Shown one piece after another: positions 6,843-13,011 of a DNA stretch of 13,011 nt. How positions within the stretch are numbered: the first letter of the stretch is position 1; the number at the start of each line of letters is the position of its first letter. The position numbers and the translations under genes were made by a program. A model generated the notes under the pieces. It saw only the letters and a program-made list of their open reading frames with translations. It was not told the DNA's origin and did not search any database. The DNA lies in contig CAUZEO010000132.1 in NCBI GenBank assembly GCA_963578625.1, positions 1 through 13,011 on the forward strand, read 5' to 3'. The stretch is from CAUZEO01 sp963578625 (GTDB lineage Bacteria > Verrucomicrobiota > Kiritimatiellia > SLOV01).

Positions 6843-7160
6843 AGATGGTAGCGTCAACGGCCGACTTGTTTGAGAGCAGGCTCCATGGCTCATAAAGGAA
6901 TGGATGAACCGGGCACTCGTTATGACCATACACGCCCCGTGATTGCCCTTCATTCCTCATCCTCATCAAGGATCGAGAACAGAGGCCATCCCCCGCTCCC
7001 GGTTGGGCCAGTTTTACGAGCCCCAATCAATTTGTGCGTGCCGCACTCATCACGACACGAAATGCGGGCATTGTCATGCAGCCGGATTCCCCGACGATCG
7101 CCTATGGCGTTCATAGGCCGGGGTATAGCTCCTGTTTCTTCCACCCCGGAAGCGGGATGG

Positions 7161-7271
7161 TTATGACAGGATTTTTTCACTCCGACATGGCAGGAACAAG
7201 ACCAGACTACTCTTATTGATGGGGAATCTCCGTTCCCTTTCGCATTGCCGGAGTCGTCTCAAGGTAGCCAT
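7161..7271 (-). CDS. Possible 36-residue basic small protein
   Basis: ATG at 7271-7269 is preceded by a full AGGAGG (7280-7275), but only three bases separate them, closer than usual. The product, beginning MATLRRLRQCERERRF, is Arg-rich at the front and has a short hydrophobic patch (SLVLFLP). It starts 31 bases after the DUF4838 stop on the same strand and ends right before an imperfect hairpin (7160-7141). No family is recognised; chance is a real alternative. Confidence 0.22.
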   Translation of the reverse strand: MATLRRLRQCERERRFPINKSSLVLFLPCRSEKILS

Positions 7272-7302
7272 AGCCCTCCTTTCTGAGGATGAAGGGCCGA
7301 GG

Positions 7303-9138
7303 TTAGAATGCGATGGGACTGGATCGGCCTTTAAGCCGCACGCCATGTTCGCCGGCCAGATCGGCGATGTACGCATGGAGATCATGCTGGGTTCCTTCAA
7401 ATGGCCAGGGGCGATTTGTTTTTTCTGCCTCAGCCTGCAGGGCGTCCCACTCGAACATGAAGGTGAACAGCACGGGAATCCACTGCAGTCGTACTCGCTT
7501 GCGCAGGATTGGATCTCCCTCAACCGACTTTTCTGCTGCGCGCAGATAGCGCCATCCGTCATTCAGAGTGGAGAATGATAAGAAATCTGCATCGGGACGA
7601 GAGCCTAATCCCAAGTGATCATCCGTTTTTTCGACTGCATCGTGAATTAAATCGAGATACTCCAGGATGTGTCCAGCCGCGGGACCGTAAAACCCCTGTA
7701 CGAATTGTTCGATCAATACTTCGGGGTCTTGATTCACATTCCACATCAACTGGCCCAGAAGCCACAGTTTCAGTTCCCCAAAGCCGGGTCGGCCGGGTTC
7801 GACCACAACCTCATTGAAGATTCCGGTAACATTGTGGTCTGCGTAGTAGCGAAGATTGGGGCCCAGTACGCGCAGGTTGGGGTGGGGCACGATGTAGGTG
7901 AAGTTGTCCACATAATCCCATATGCGTAGCCGGTTCGAGATCGCGGACCACCCCTCGAGGTCTTTGGTGAGCATCTTGTTGCGTGGGTGACTCATGGGCA
8001 CACGGAAGGAGCATTTTATCGTGGATAACCGGACGGCAACGTTGTCGTGCGGGCGATGATTTTTTGGGGGGGCCTGGGTATAGTGATAGGCCAGGGTTGT
8101 GACGGCCAGGTCGGGGAACATTTCCACGAGATCCTTCGTCACCTGATTTACGAACCAGATTGTCAGATCCGAGGGGTTCCCCGCAGCTTCCACCGCGGAA
8201 CAGGGCGTGCACTGGCAGCGGTTGGGATGTCCGCCATCATCCGGCTGGGATATGGAAAGCATCGTGGCATGCGGATTCCAACTCAAGGCAGTCTTGGCAT
8301 TCCTTACCAGTTCATCGCGCATCTCTCCGTTGGTCAGGCATAAGTTGGACACGTGATATACGGGCGAGACATCCGTACGCTTGCCATCGATCATGGCAAA
8401 CCATTCCGGATGGTCTTTAAAATATATGGGGGGTTCAATCAATGTCCACCAGCCATGGGAGCACCATTTGTCGCTCCGGATAAAGGCATACTTTCGGCCT
8501 CCTCGACGGAGGTCATTCCTTATGTTGTGAAAGGAGTTGTCGTGGAACAAACGGGCATGGTGTCCATTGTATTTGTTACGCACAGAAAAATCGGGGTCTG
8601 ACACATCGATGTCATCCGTATCGCGGTAGCTGAACGAAGGGACATGCCGAATATCGAGGGGAGGTATCTCGAGAGTGGGGCGATGGGGGATCGCGCTTGC
8701 CGTAGCTGACCACCAGTGGCAGCCCACCTCCTGCTCAAGGAAAGTGTAGACAGCGTATAATGTGCCCCGGGGATCACCACCGGCCAGGATGAGGCTGTCA
8801 TCCACCGTCCGGATTATGATTCCCTCGTCCCCCAGACCGTCCGTAGAAAACGAGGGATCCCCGAAAACGGCGGCCTCGGGCCCGACGAAGATGTGGGTGC
8901 CGTCTCCTTGCTTTTCATGGAGAAGGGGAAATTGTGCGCCGGTCACCTTGTTAAGGAAGAGCTGCAATTCTTCCGCCGCATGCCGCACGGGAGGGCCGGC
9001 ATCTTTTGCCACCACGATGGCGGCTCCGGCACGATTTTCCTCAGCCAGGAAGAGGGCCGTCGCATGGGGGGTGCCCGCGATCCATCCCGCCAACCACATC
9101 CCGGCGTAAATCAAGACCTTTAACTCTTTGTTTTTCAT
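7303..9138 (-). CDS. Secreted DUF4838 protein (glycoside-hydrolase-like)
   Basis: 611 residues from ATG 9138. That start gives a classic signal peptide: basic MKNKELK, hydrophobic VLIYAGMWLAGWIAG, and a cleavage-type ATA near residue 28; GGAAAGG (9150-9144) lies five bases upstream. ATG 9180 with AGAGG (9190-9186) is the alternative and would add 14 residues before the signal. Residues about 38-165 form the small N-terminal domain seen in front of GH20/GH67-type barrels (AAEELQLFLNKVTG, IFVGPEA, GGDPRGTLYAVYTFLEQEVG). From about 170 the DUF4838 barrel follows, with SISQPDDGG at 295-303 and a Cys-rich CQCTPC at 308-313, a hallmark of the family. DUF4838 proteins are assumed glycan-active but have no settled reaction. 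It lies 59 bases behind the membrane-protein gene on the same strand, probably co-transcribed. Confidence 0.78.
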   Translation of the reverse strand: MKNKELKVLIYAGMWLAGWIAGTPHATALFLAEENRAGAAIVVAKDAGPPVRHAAEELQLFLNKVTGAQFPLLHEKQGDGTHIFVGPEAAVFGDPSFSTDGLGDEGIIIRTVDDSLILAGGDPRGTLYAVYTFLEQEVGCHWWSATASAIPHRPTLEIPPLDIRHVPSFSYRDTDDIDVSDPDFSVRNKYNGHHARLFHDNSFHNIRNDLRRGGRKYAFIRSDKWCSHGWWTLIEPPIYFKDHPEWFAMIDGKRTDVSPVYHVSNLCLTNGEMRDELVRNAKTALSWNPHATMLSISQPDDGGHPNRCQCTPCSAVEAAGNPSDLTIWFVNQVTKDLVEMFPDLAVTTLAYHYTQAPPKNHRPHDNVAVRLSTIKCSFRVPMSHPRNKMLTKDLEGWSAISNRLRIWDYVDNFTYIVPHPNLRVLGPNLRYYADHNVTGIFNEVVVEPGRPGFGELKLWLLGQLMWNVNQDPEVLIEQFVQGFYGPAAGHILEYLDLIHDAVEKTDDHLGLGSRPDADFLSFSTLNDGWRYLRAAEKSVEGDPILRKRVRLQWIPVLFTFMFEWDALQAEAEKTNRPWPFEGTQHDLHAYIADLAGEHGVRLKGRSSPIAF

Positions 9139-9197
9139 CAAAACCTTTCCGACTGAGTTCCCTTTTGTGTCTTGTATCATCGTTACCTCTGGGTGAT

Positions 9198-9812
9198 TCA
9201 AGTCCTATTAGCCCGATCTTTTCTTATTGTCTCAATTAGATAGAAAATCCAAATCGGTAATGCGCCGATCGCTACAGAGGGACTTTCTCCGGGGGATTCC
9301 ATACCTCGTTCGTTATATTCTAACAACACATATCGTAATGTTTCTGGAATGCCATGGGTCAATGACGTGAGAGTGACTAACGTGAAAATTATCAATCCAG
9401 ACAATAAATAAAATCTCCTCATCGGATCGGAGCTTTCTTCTTCAGTTTCTATCCATCTTCTTCCAAAGTAATGAACAAGCAGAAGAGACAAACCAATCAT
9501 GCCCATGCTCAATCCGTTAATGAGATCCATCCGCATAGCAAGGTCAATCCGTTCAGGAACGGTTCGTGGTCCACCATCCAAAATTGTGGTATCCAGGAAC
9601 CCTTCCTCCTCCGCATATTCTTGGTATGAATCATCAACCCCCTCCCTTTCCTCCTGTTCCCATTTCTCCTGCTGCCAGATGTTATATACATCACCATAGC
9701 TGAATTCTGGGGCGACAATTTTTCCAAATCCAACTTTCAAAAATGTGGATAACCCACCAATGGCAAATAGCCCTACGCTTATTAAAAAAACAACGTAGAA
9801 ATAGACTCGCAT
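9198..9812 (-). CDS. DUF5671-like four-helix membrane protein
   Basis: 204 residues from ATG 9812. Helices lie at about 4-25 (VYFYVVFLISVGLFAIGGLS), 99-116 (GLSMGMIGLSLLLVHYF), 134-153 (FYLLSGLIIFTLVTLTSL) and 181-194 (AIGALPIWIFYLIE). The two halves repeat an R-x-Y/F-Y opening and a hydrophobic hairpin, as in DUF5671 proteins. The loop at about 46-72 is strikingly acidic (WQQEKWEQEEREGVDDSYQE). The true start is uncertain: GGAGG at 9851-9847 is too far from ATG 9812 but lies ten bases before an in-frame ATA at 9836, which would add eight residues. The open frame back to TTG 9959 is rejected because it runs antisense through another coding remnant. The gene is visibly AT-richer than its neighbours, suggesting separate origin. 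Function unknown; likely in an operon with the DUF4838 gene. Confidence 0.65.
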   Translation of the reverse strand: MRVYFYVVFLISVGLFAIGGLSTFLKVGFGKIVAPEFSYGDVYNIWQQEKWEQEEREGVDDSYQEYAEEEGFLDTTILDGGPRTVPERIDLAMRMDLINGLSMGMIGLSLLLVHYFGRRWIETEEESSDPMRRFYLLSGLIIFTLVTLTSLTHGIPETLRYVLLEYNERGMESPGESPSVAIGALPIWIFYLIETIRKDRANRT

Positions 9813-9861
9813 CGCGGCCCGGAAAGAAAATTTTATTGAAGTGACACCTCCTTTTTTTAAA

Positions 9862-10002
9862 GTTCTTGTGGCGGTCGGGTTAAGTACGCGGCAGGCGGAA
9901 CAGAACCTGGTCAGCGAACTCCAACGGGAAAACCGTGAACTGTCGGAACGAGTATCCAAGCTCGAATCCCTCGTTATACATATTACAACGGATCGGTACT
10001 AA
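9862..10002 (+). pseudogene. C-terminal coiled-coil tail of a lost gene
   Basis: In one frame the plus strand reads VLVAVGLSTRQAEQNLV, then heptad-patterned SELQRENRELSERVSKLESL, ending IHITTDRY and TAA at 10000-10002. Such Glu/Leu-rich tails close many phage-tail-like or surface proteins with an S74-type chaperone end in PVC bacteria, but the domain itself is missing. There is no start codon context: base composition changes sharply at about 9860, where the AT-rich membrane-protein gene begins on the other strand. It is best read as the 3' end of a gene whose body was removed. Confidence 0.5.
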
Positions 10003-10030
10003 CCTGCACATGCTCTCACCAAGGAAGGAA

Positions 10031-10489
10031 GTGCGGAATGTCTTCGATCGGATGCATCGCGCCCTCTGCGCCTTCGCGAAACAACGTATGACTCGATTCT
10101 CTTCATGCGAAACTGTCCTCTTCGTGGTGCTGGCCCTCGTTCAATGGGCCCCCGCGGATACAACCACCAACCTGGTGACGGAGGATTCGTGGATCCACGG
10201 CCTGGCCGATACGACCCCGCGGGGAACCGGAACCGATCTGCGCATCTGCCCGCTGGCCAACTACTGGATCTACCTCAAATTCGATCTCTCCAGCATTACC
10301 GGCTTCGTAACGGACGCGGAACTGCGCATGAGTCGCTTCGGCGGCAGCCGTCCCGAGGAAATCTCCGCCTATTTGATCACCGATGATTCATGGACCGAGG
10401 CCGCACTCACCAGCGTCAACCGCCCTGCCCCGGTCTCGCCGCCCAACGGCACCGGTCTGGTGGCCGGATCGTACGACGTCTGGCAATAA
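10031..10489 (+). CDS. Truncated DNRLRE-domain surface protein
   Basis: 152 residues from GTG 10031, chosen because AAGGA (10021-10025) lies five bases upstream. Possible later starts are ATG 10052 and ATG 10088; the last gives the tidiest signal peptide, MTRF then CETVLFVVLALVQWAPA, with cleavage before DTTTN. After export come the hallmarks of the DNRLRE/carbohydrate-binding-like beta-sandwich: EDSWIHGLADTTPRGTG, YWIYLKFDLSSITGFVTDAE, SRPEEISAYLITDDSWTEA. The family domain is about 160 residues and normally sits in a longer cell-surface protein; here it breaks off at SYDVWQ with TAA 10487-10489, before the last strand. The following DNA belongs to another gene on the other strand, so this is a 3'-truncated gene, possibly still expressed but unlikely to fold well. 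Confidence 0.6.
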   Translation: MRNVFDRMHRALCAFAKQRMTRFSSCETVLFVVLALVQWAPADTTTNLVTEDSWIHGLADTTPRGTGTDLRICPLANYWIYLKFDLSSITGFVTDAELRMSRFGGSRPEEISAYLITDDSWTEAALTSVNRPAPVSPPNGTGLVAGSYDVWQ

Positions 10490-10533
10490 GAATCAGAACC
10501 CACAACTTGAATCAAGCCACGAAACGGTACGGG

Positions 10534-10800
10534 TCAGCCCTGGCTCCGCAACCCATCCAGCAGTTTATCGCGGACCCGGTCGCGCAGGCTCTTCGGGGCG
10601 AGCACCTTTACGTCCGGCATCCATGAGAGTATCCAGCGGACGACCTGCTTGCGGCCGGTGGTCTCGAAGCGCATCCCGACGCAGCCGTCCCGTTGCATAT
10701 GAAACTCTTGCTATGGGTGCCATTGCCGTTCCGTGATGTAGACCGCCAGGTTCGGTGAGCGTGGCGGAAACAGGACGCAGCCCACGTTGGCCTGCTCAAG
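10534..10800 (-). pseudogene. WYL-type transcription regulator, C-terminal remnant with in-frame stop
   Basis: Read on the minus strand from about 10800 the frame gives VGCVLFPPRSPNLAVYITER, then QWHP and TAG (at about 10711-10709), then QEFHMQRDG, MRFETTGRKQVVRWILSW, MPDVKVLAPKSLRDRV, ending LLDGLRSQG with TGA 10536-10534. Pattern and length match the WYL domain tail of HTH-WYL regulators: a beta-rich section with an RERQWHPSQ-like motif, then a W-I-L-S-W segment and a closing helix. Family members have Ser where the TAG sits, so one base change could have made the stop. The N-terminal helix-turn-helix and the WYL core are absent; at about 10800 the sequence passes into a PhyH fragment of the opposite strand. 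Non-functional. Confidence 0.65.
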
Positions 10801-11035
10801 GATTCCGCGGGACAACGAAAACGGTACGCAGCCTCATCAGGACTGGCTGTATGTGGGCGGATCCACCGGGATCATCTCCTGCTGGGCGCCCTCCGGGGAT
10901 GTTCCCCTGGACGTGGGCGGATTGAGAATTCTCGCCGGCAGTCATAAGGCGGGCTTCCTGACACCGCGCCTGGCCACCACTACACGGGAATGACGGATGA
11001 TCCTGACGACCGACTCCGTCGACACAACTCCGGCC
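10801..11035 (+). pseudogene. PhyH-type dioxygenase core fragment
   Basis: From 10801 the frame reads PRDNENGTQPHQDWLYVGGS, then IISCWAPSGDVPLDVGGLRI and LAGSHKAGFL before TGA at 10991-10993. This is the conserved centre of phytanoyl-CoA-dioxygenase-like proteins: the H-x-D iron pair (HQD), the strand rich in W/P, and the GGLR-LxGSHK turn. A one-base shift near 10975 allows the text to go on as GHHYTGMTDDPDD to about 11020, plausible for the family, after which similarity is lost. The N-terminal third, the distal His and the 2-oxoglutarate-binding Arg are missing, so it is dead. It is a different paralogue from the complete PhyH gene that starts at 11204. Confidence 0.7.
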
Positions 11036-11054
11036 AGGTTTCTCACACCAGTAA

Positions 11055-11207
11055 ATTTGGCCCTTGGTCATTGACAAATGTGGCCTTCCGGACATGATGG
11101 TGACCGACATCGGTCTCGCCGTCGGTGGATGCTCCTTTTGCCTGGTGAATGGAGAACCGAAAACGCTTCATCCCGAGACCGGTTACGGCCTGCGCGCAAA
11201 GACATGA
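11055..11207 (+). pseudogene. Unidentified C-terminal tail overlapping the PhyH-HEAT start
   Basis: After an in-frame TAA at 11052 the frame is open to TGA 11205-11207 and reads like real protein: WPLVIDKCGLPDMMVTDIGL, AVGGCSFCLVNGEPKTLHPE, then TGYGLRAKT. The first usable start is ATG 11094 (37 codons), without a ribosome binding site. Its stop overlaps the start of the PhyH-HEAT gene as ATGA (11204-11207). That is the usual geometry of translationally coupled operon partners, so this looks like the stump of a former upstream gene. I do not recognise the family. Confidence 0.4.
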
Positions 11208-12844
11208 CGGATTCCCGGAAAAAACTCTTTCTCCTCAATGACGAGCAAATTCGGGAATACATAGCCAACGGCTACATCAAGGTGGAAACATCGCTCCCGG
11301 GCGAGCTCCATGAGGCGATCGCGCGGAAGCTCGACCTGATGGTGGAGCGGGGACCGAACCTGGGAAATAACGTTCTCCCGCATGCGCCGGAGTTTCGGCA
11401 TGTCCTCAACGCCCCCGAAGTCCAGGGAGCACTCATCAGCCTGCTTGGCGAAGACTACATCGAGTACCCGCACCGGTTCTGTCACGCCAGTTTGCCTGAG
11501 GACAAAGTGCCGGAGGATATTCCCTCGGAAGTCGGCCAAAGGTATCACCAGGATTCGTACACCCCGATGGCTAGACCTCGCCAACACTACCCACGCTTCG
11601 CGCGAATTATCTACTACCCCCGGGACACGCCAGTTGCCCTTGGACCCACCCATGTCTCTCCGGGTACTCAATTTCACCAGGCGATCGCCGGGGAAGACCG
11701 GGCCGCAGCCACACCGATGGTGGGGGCCGCGGGCTCCCTGTGGATTACTCATTTTGACATTGCACACGGGGCCGGCGTAAACCAATCCAATGTCGTGCGG
11801 CACATGATTAAGTTTATCTACATGCAACGCACGGAGTCGACGTCACCGGCGTGGAACTGCAGCGGCGAGCGGTGGCAGAATCCCGATAACCTCCAGGCGC
11901 CATGGGATCTCGAAGTCGCTTGGTCGCACATCTGGGACTGGATGTGCGGCAACCCTGATCGCTATCACAGCTTCAAGTCCAACCATGGCTCCGCCGCAGA
12001 CTGCAACGTGGCAGACCTGGTCGCAGCACTGACACCTTCCGAGACGCTCGATCGGGTCCTGGTCGCGATCCGAAAGTTGGCCGCGCTCGGGCCACGGGCG
12101 GCAGAGGCCGTTCCAGCACTGGCCGCCCTGCTCAACCAGGATCACCAGGCGGCACGAACCGCAGCTACGTATGCGCTCGGCGCAATCGGCGATCCGGCGG
12201 TCGAGATCTTGGAGAAAAGACTGGAAGAGGCCGGCCAATCGGGTTGGGACAAGGATACATCGACGGGGTGGACGGAAAGCGCGGTATCGATGATGGACGA
12301 AGCGCACGCCCTGTCGGCCGTCGGCGCATCAGCAGTCGCTCCACTCGCCGCGCTGCTGGCGGCCCCCGACGAATGGAGTCGTATCAACGCCGCTTTCGCG
12401 CTGGGCGAAATGGGCTCGGCCGCCAGGGATGCCGTGCCCGCGCTCACCCGCTGCCTCGATGACGATTCGCACCGCGTCGTGCGCAGCGCCCTTGACGCTC
12501 TTGGCTTGATCGGCCGGCGCGCAGACCAGTTCGTTCCCCGCATGGGGCGATTCCTTGTCGAAAGCCGGCCTGACTGGGAAGAAGTGCTCACGGGAAGTCG
12601 GGCCTGGATGGCGCGCGACCAGGTACGCATCAATGCAGCGACCGCATTGGCCAGGCTCGGGCCGAACGCCGCGGCAACTGAACAAGAACTGATCAAGTCC
12701 CTCGACGATCCCTGTGGCTATGTCGGAATGATCGCAACAGACGCGCTGAAGCACGTGGGATCGGCCACCGCAGCCAAAGCCGTCATGGACCTGGTACTGG
12801 CCCAACGATGGGACTCGTCCTTGACCAAATCCCGCCTCTGGTAA
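11204..12844 (+). CDS. PhyH-type Fe(II)/2-oxoglutarate dioxygenase fused to HEAT repeats
   Basis: 546 residues in two parts. Residues 1-265 are a phytanoyl-CoA-dioxygenase-like domain: LLNDEQIREYIANGYI at the start, RYHQDSY with iron ligands H115 and D117, LGPTHVSPGTQFH at 147-159, HFDIAHGAG with the likely third ligand H188, and R199 for 2-oxoglutarate. Residues about 270-546 are HEAT/PBS-lyase-type helical repeats, seen as spaced ALGAIGDPAV, AFALGEMGSAARDAVPAL, ALDALGLIGRRA and ATALARLGPNAA units. No signal peptide is seen, so it is likely cytoplasmic. ATG 11204 was chosen because the PhyH fold begins there; it lacks a clear ribosome binding site and overlaps the preceding stop by four bases, so coupling may drive it. 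ATG 11126 and 11078 in the same frame add text unlike the family. Substrate unknown; the repeats may recruit a partner. Confidence 0.82.
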   Translation: MTDSRKKLFLLNDEQIREYIANGYIKVETSLPGELHEAIARKLDLMVERGPNLGNNVLPHAPEFRHVLNAPEVQGALISLLGEDYIEYPHRFCHASLPEDKVPEDIPSEVGQRYHQDSYTPMARPRQHYPRFARIIYYPRDTPVALGPTHVSPGTQFHQAIAGEDRAAATPMVGAAGSLWITHFDIAHGAGVNQSNVVRHMIKFIYMQRTESTSPAWNCSGERWQNPDNLQAPWDLEVAWSHIWDWMCGNPDRYHSFKSNHGSAADCNVADLVAALTPSETLDRVLVAIRKLAALGPRAAEAVPALAALLNQDHQAARTAATYALGAIGDPAVEILEKRLEEAGQSGWDKDTSTGWTESAVSMMDEAHALSAVGASAVAPLAALLAAPDEWSRINAAFALGEMGSAARDAVPALTRCLDDDSHRVVRSALDALGLIGRRADQFVPRMGRFLVESRPDWEEVLTGSRAWMARDQVRINAATALARLGPNAAATEQELIKSLDDPCGYVGMIATDALKHVGSATAAKAVMDLVLAQRWDSSLTKSRLW

Positions 12845-12916
12845 GGGCTGTGTGGATCAGTGGAATCAATCCAATAGTCTACCCTGACACGTCGAATTGA
12901 TATAGGTTCGGCAGCC

Positions 12917-13011
12917 TCACCCTTTGCGGCGTAGACGCAGCTTCTTCGCCAGTTCCCTGGCGTCGACCGCAACCGGCTTTCCATTCCGGCCCACAATCAG
13001 GGAACGCCCGT
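12917..13011 (-). CDS. C-terminus of an unidentified minus-strand gene (runs off right edge)
   Basis: The last 30 codons of a gene: GRSLIVGRNGKPVAVDAREL then AKKLRLRRKG and TGA 12919-12917. The amphipathic basic end (ARELAKKLRLRRKG) looks like genuine protein, but the family cannot be told from this much. It is convergent with the PhyH-HEAT gene, with a 72-base gap that has no clear terminator. The overlapping frame 12718-12996 on the same strand is a shadow of the PhyH-HEAT gene. Confidence 0.5.
   Translation of the reverse strand, partial: GRSLIVGRNGKPVAVDARELAKKLRLRRKG

Larger units (their letters stand above)
6784..7302. other. Spacer between convergent GH123-like and DUF4838 genes
   Basis: 519 bases between two convergent stop codons. 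It holds the hairpin at 6827-6842, a second imperfect stem CCACCCCG/CGGGATGG (7141-7160), a six-T run at 7172-7177, and a possible 36-codon minus-strand ORF at 7161-7271. Open frames of 76-98 codons exist on both strands (6870-7166 plus, 6950-7180 minus) but show no family motif and overlap one another, so I do not call them genes. Confidence 0.6.

Noticed and set aside
6870..7180. Overlapping open frames on both strands in the spacer (98 and 76 codons)
   Set aside because: No recognisable motif, mutual overlap, and no clear ribosome binding sites; some coding remnant cannot be excluded.
9813..9959. N-terminal extension of the membrane protein to TTG 9959
   Set aside because: This stretch is antisense to the coiled-coil tail, has no ribosome binding site for that TTG, and adds a polar basic segment unlike the family.
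12142..12805. Long minus-strand frames across the HEAT region
   Set aside because: Ala/Arg/Ser-rich shadows of a GC-rich repeat-coding gene.
1..13011. CRISPR array, tRNA, rRNA, toxin-antitoxin pair or defence system
   Set aside because: No regularly spaced long repeats, no cloverleaf or rRNA segments, and no gene pair of that kind were seen on reading both strands.

Overview
The window looks like a gene-poor, strongly remodelled accessory region of a GC-rich Gram-negative bacterium. The protein families seen are a secreted GH123/DUF4091-like protein, a DUF4838 protein, a Cys-type sulfatase, a WYL regulator, a DNRLRE surface protein, a family-5 solute-binding protein, and phytanoyl-CoA-dioxygenase (PhyH) and JmjC-like oxygenases. 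This mix is typical of the PVC group (Lentisphaerota, Kiritimatiellota, Planctomycetota). The placement is inferred from family content only; no rRNA or other phylogenetic marker is present.

Layout. 1-600: C-terminal part of an IS91-type transposase entering from the left. 601-990: spacer with a strong rho-independent terminator (826-870) and a 7-bp periodic repeat (925-952). 991-1752: a small JmjC/cupin-type Fe(II)/2-oxoglutarate oxygenase. 1753-2282: a broken ORF interrupted at a GGCA tetranucleotide repeat; its tail overlaps the next start codon by four bases. 2279-4183: a secreted oligopeptide-type ABC solute-binding protein with no permease or ATPase nearby. 4187-4765 (-): remains of a sulfatase. 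4766-4998: a regulatory-looking spacer. 4999-6783: secreted GH123/DUF4091-like protein. 6784-7302: spacer. 7303-9138 (-): secreted DUF4838 protein, preceded by 9198-9812 (-), an AT-richer four-helix DUF5671-like membrane protein.

9862-11203 is a gene graveyard: a coiled-coil C-terminal tail (+), a truncated DNRLRE surface protein (+), the C-terminal end of a WYL regulator with an in-frame stop (-), a PhyH core fragment (+), and an unidentified C-terminal tail that overlaps the next start codon by four bases. 11204-12844 is an apparently complete PhyH dioxygenase fused to a C-terminal HEAT-repeat domain. The window ends in the C-terminus of an unidentified minus-strand gene (12917-13011).

How the genes may work together: the exported proteins (solute-binding protein, GH123-like, DUF4838) and the sulfatase remnant suggest scavenging of complex, perhaps sulfated, glycans and oligomers. 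The oxygenases are likely cytoplasmic and their substrates cannot be read from sequence. I see no coherent defence system, CRISPR array, tRNA or rRNA. The most unusual items are the PhyH-HEAT fusion, two truncated upstream reading frames that keep four-base overlaps with intact genes, and the compact set of possible regulatory sites before the GH123-like gene.
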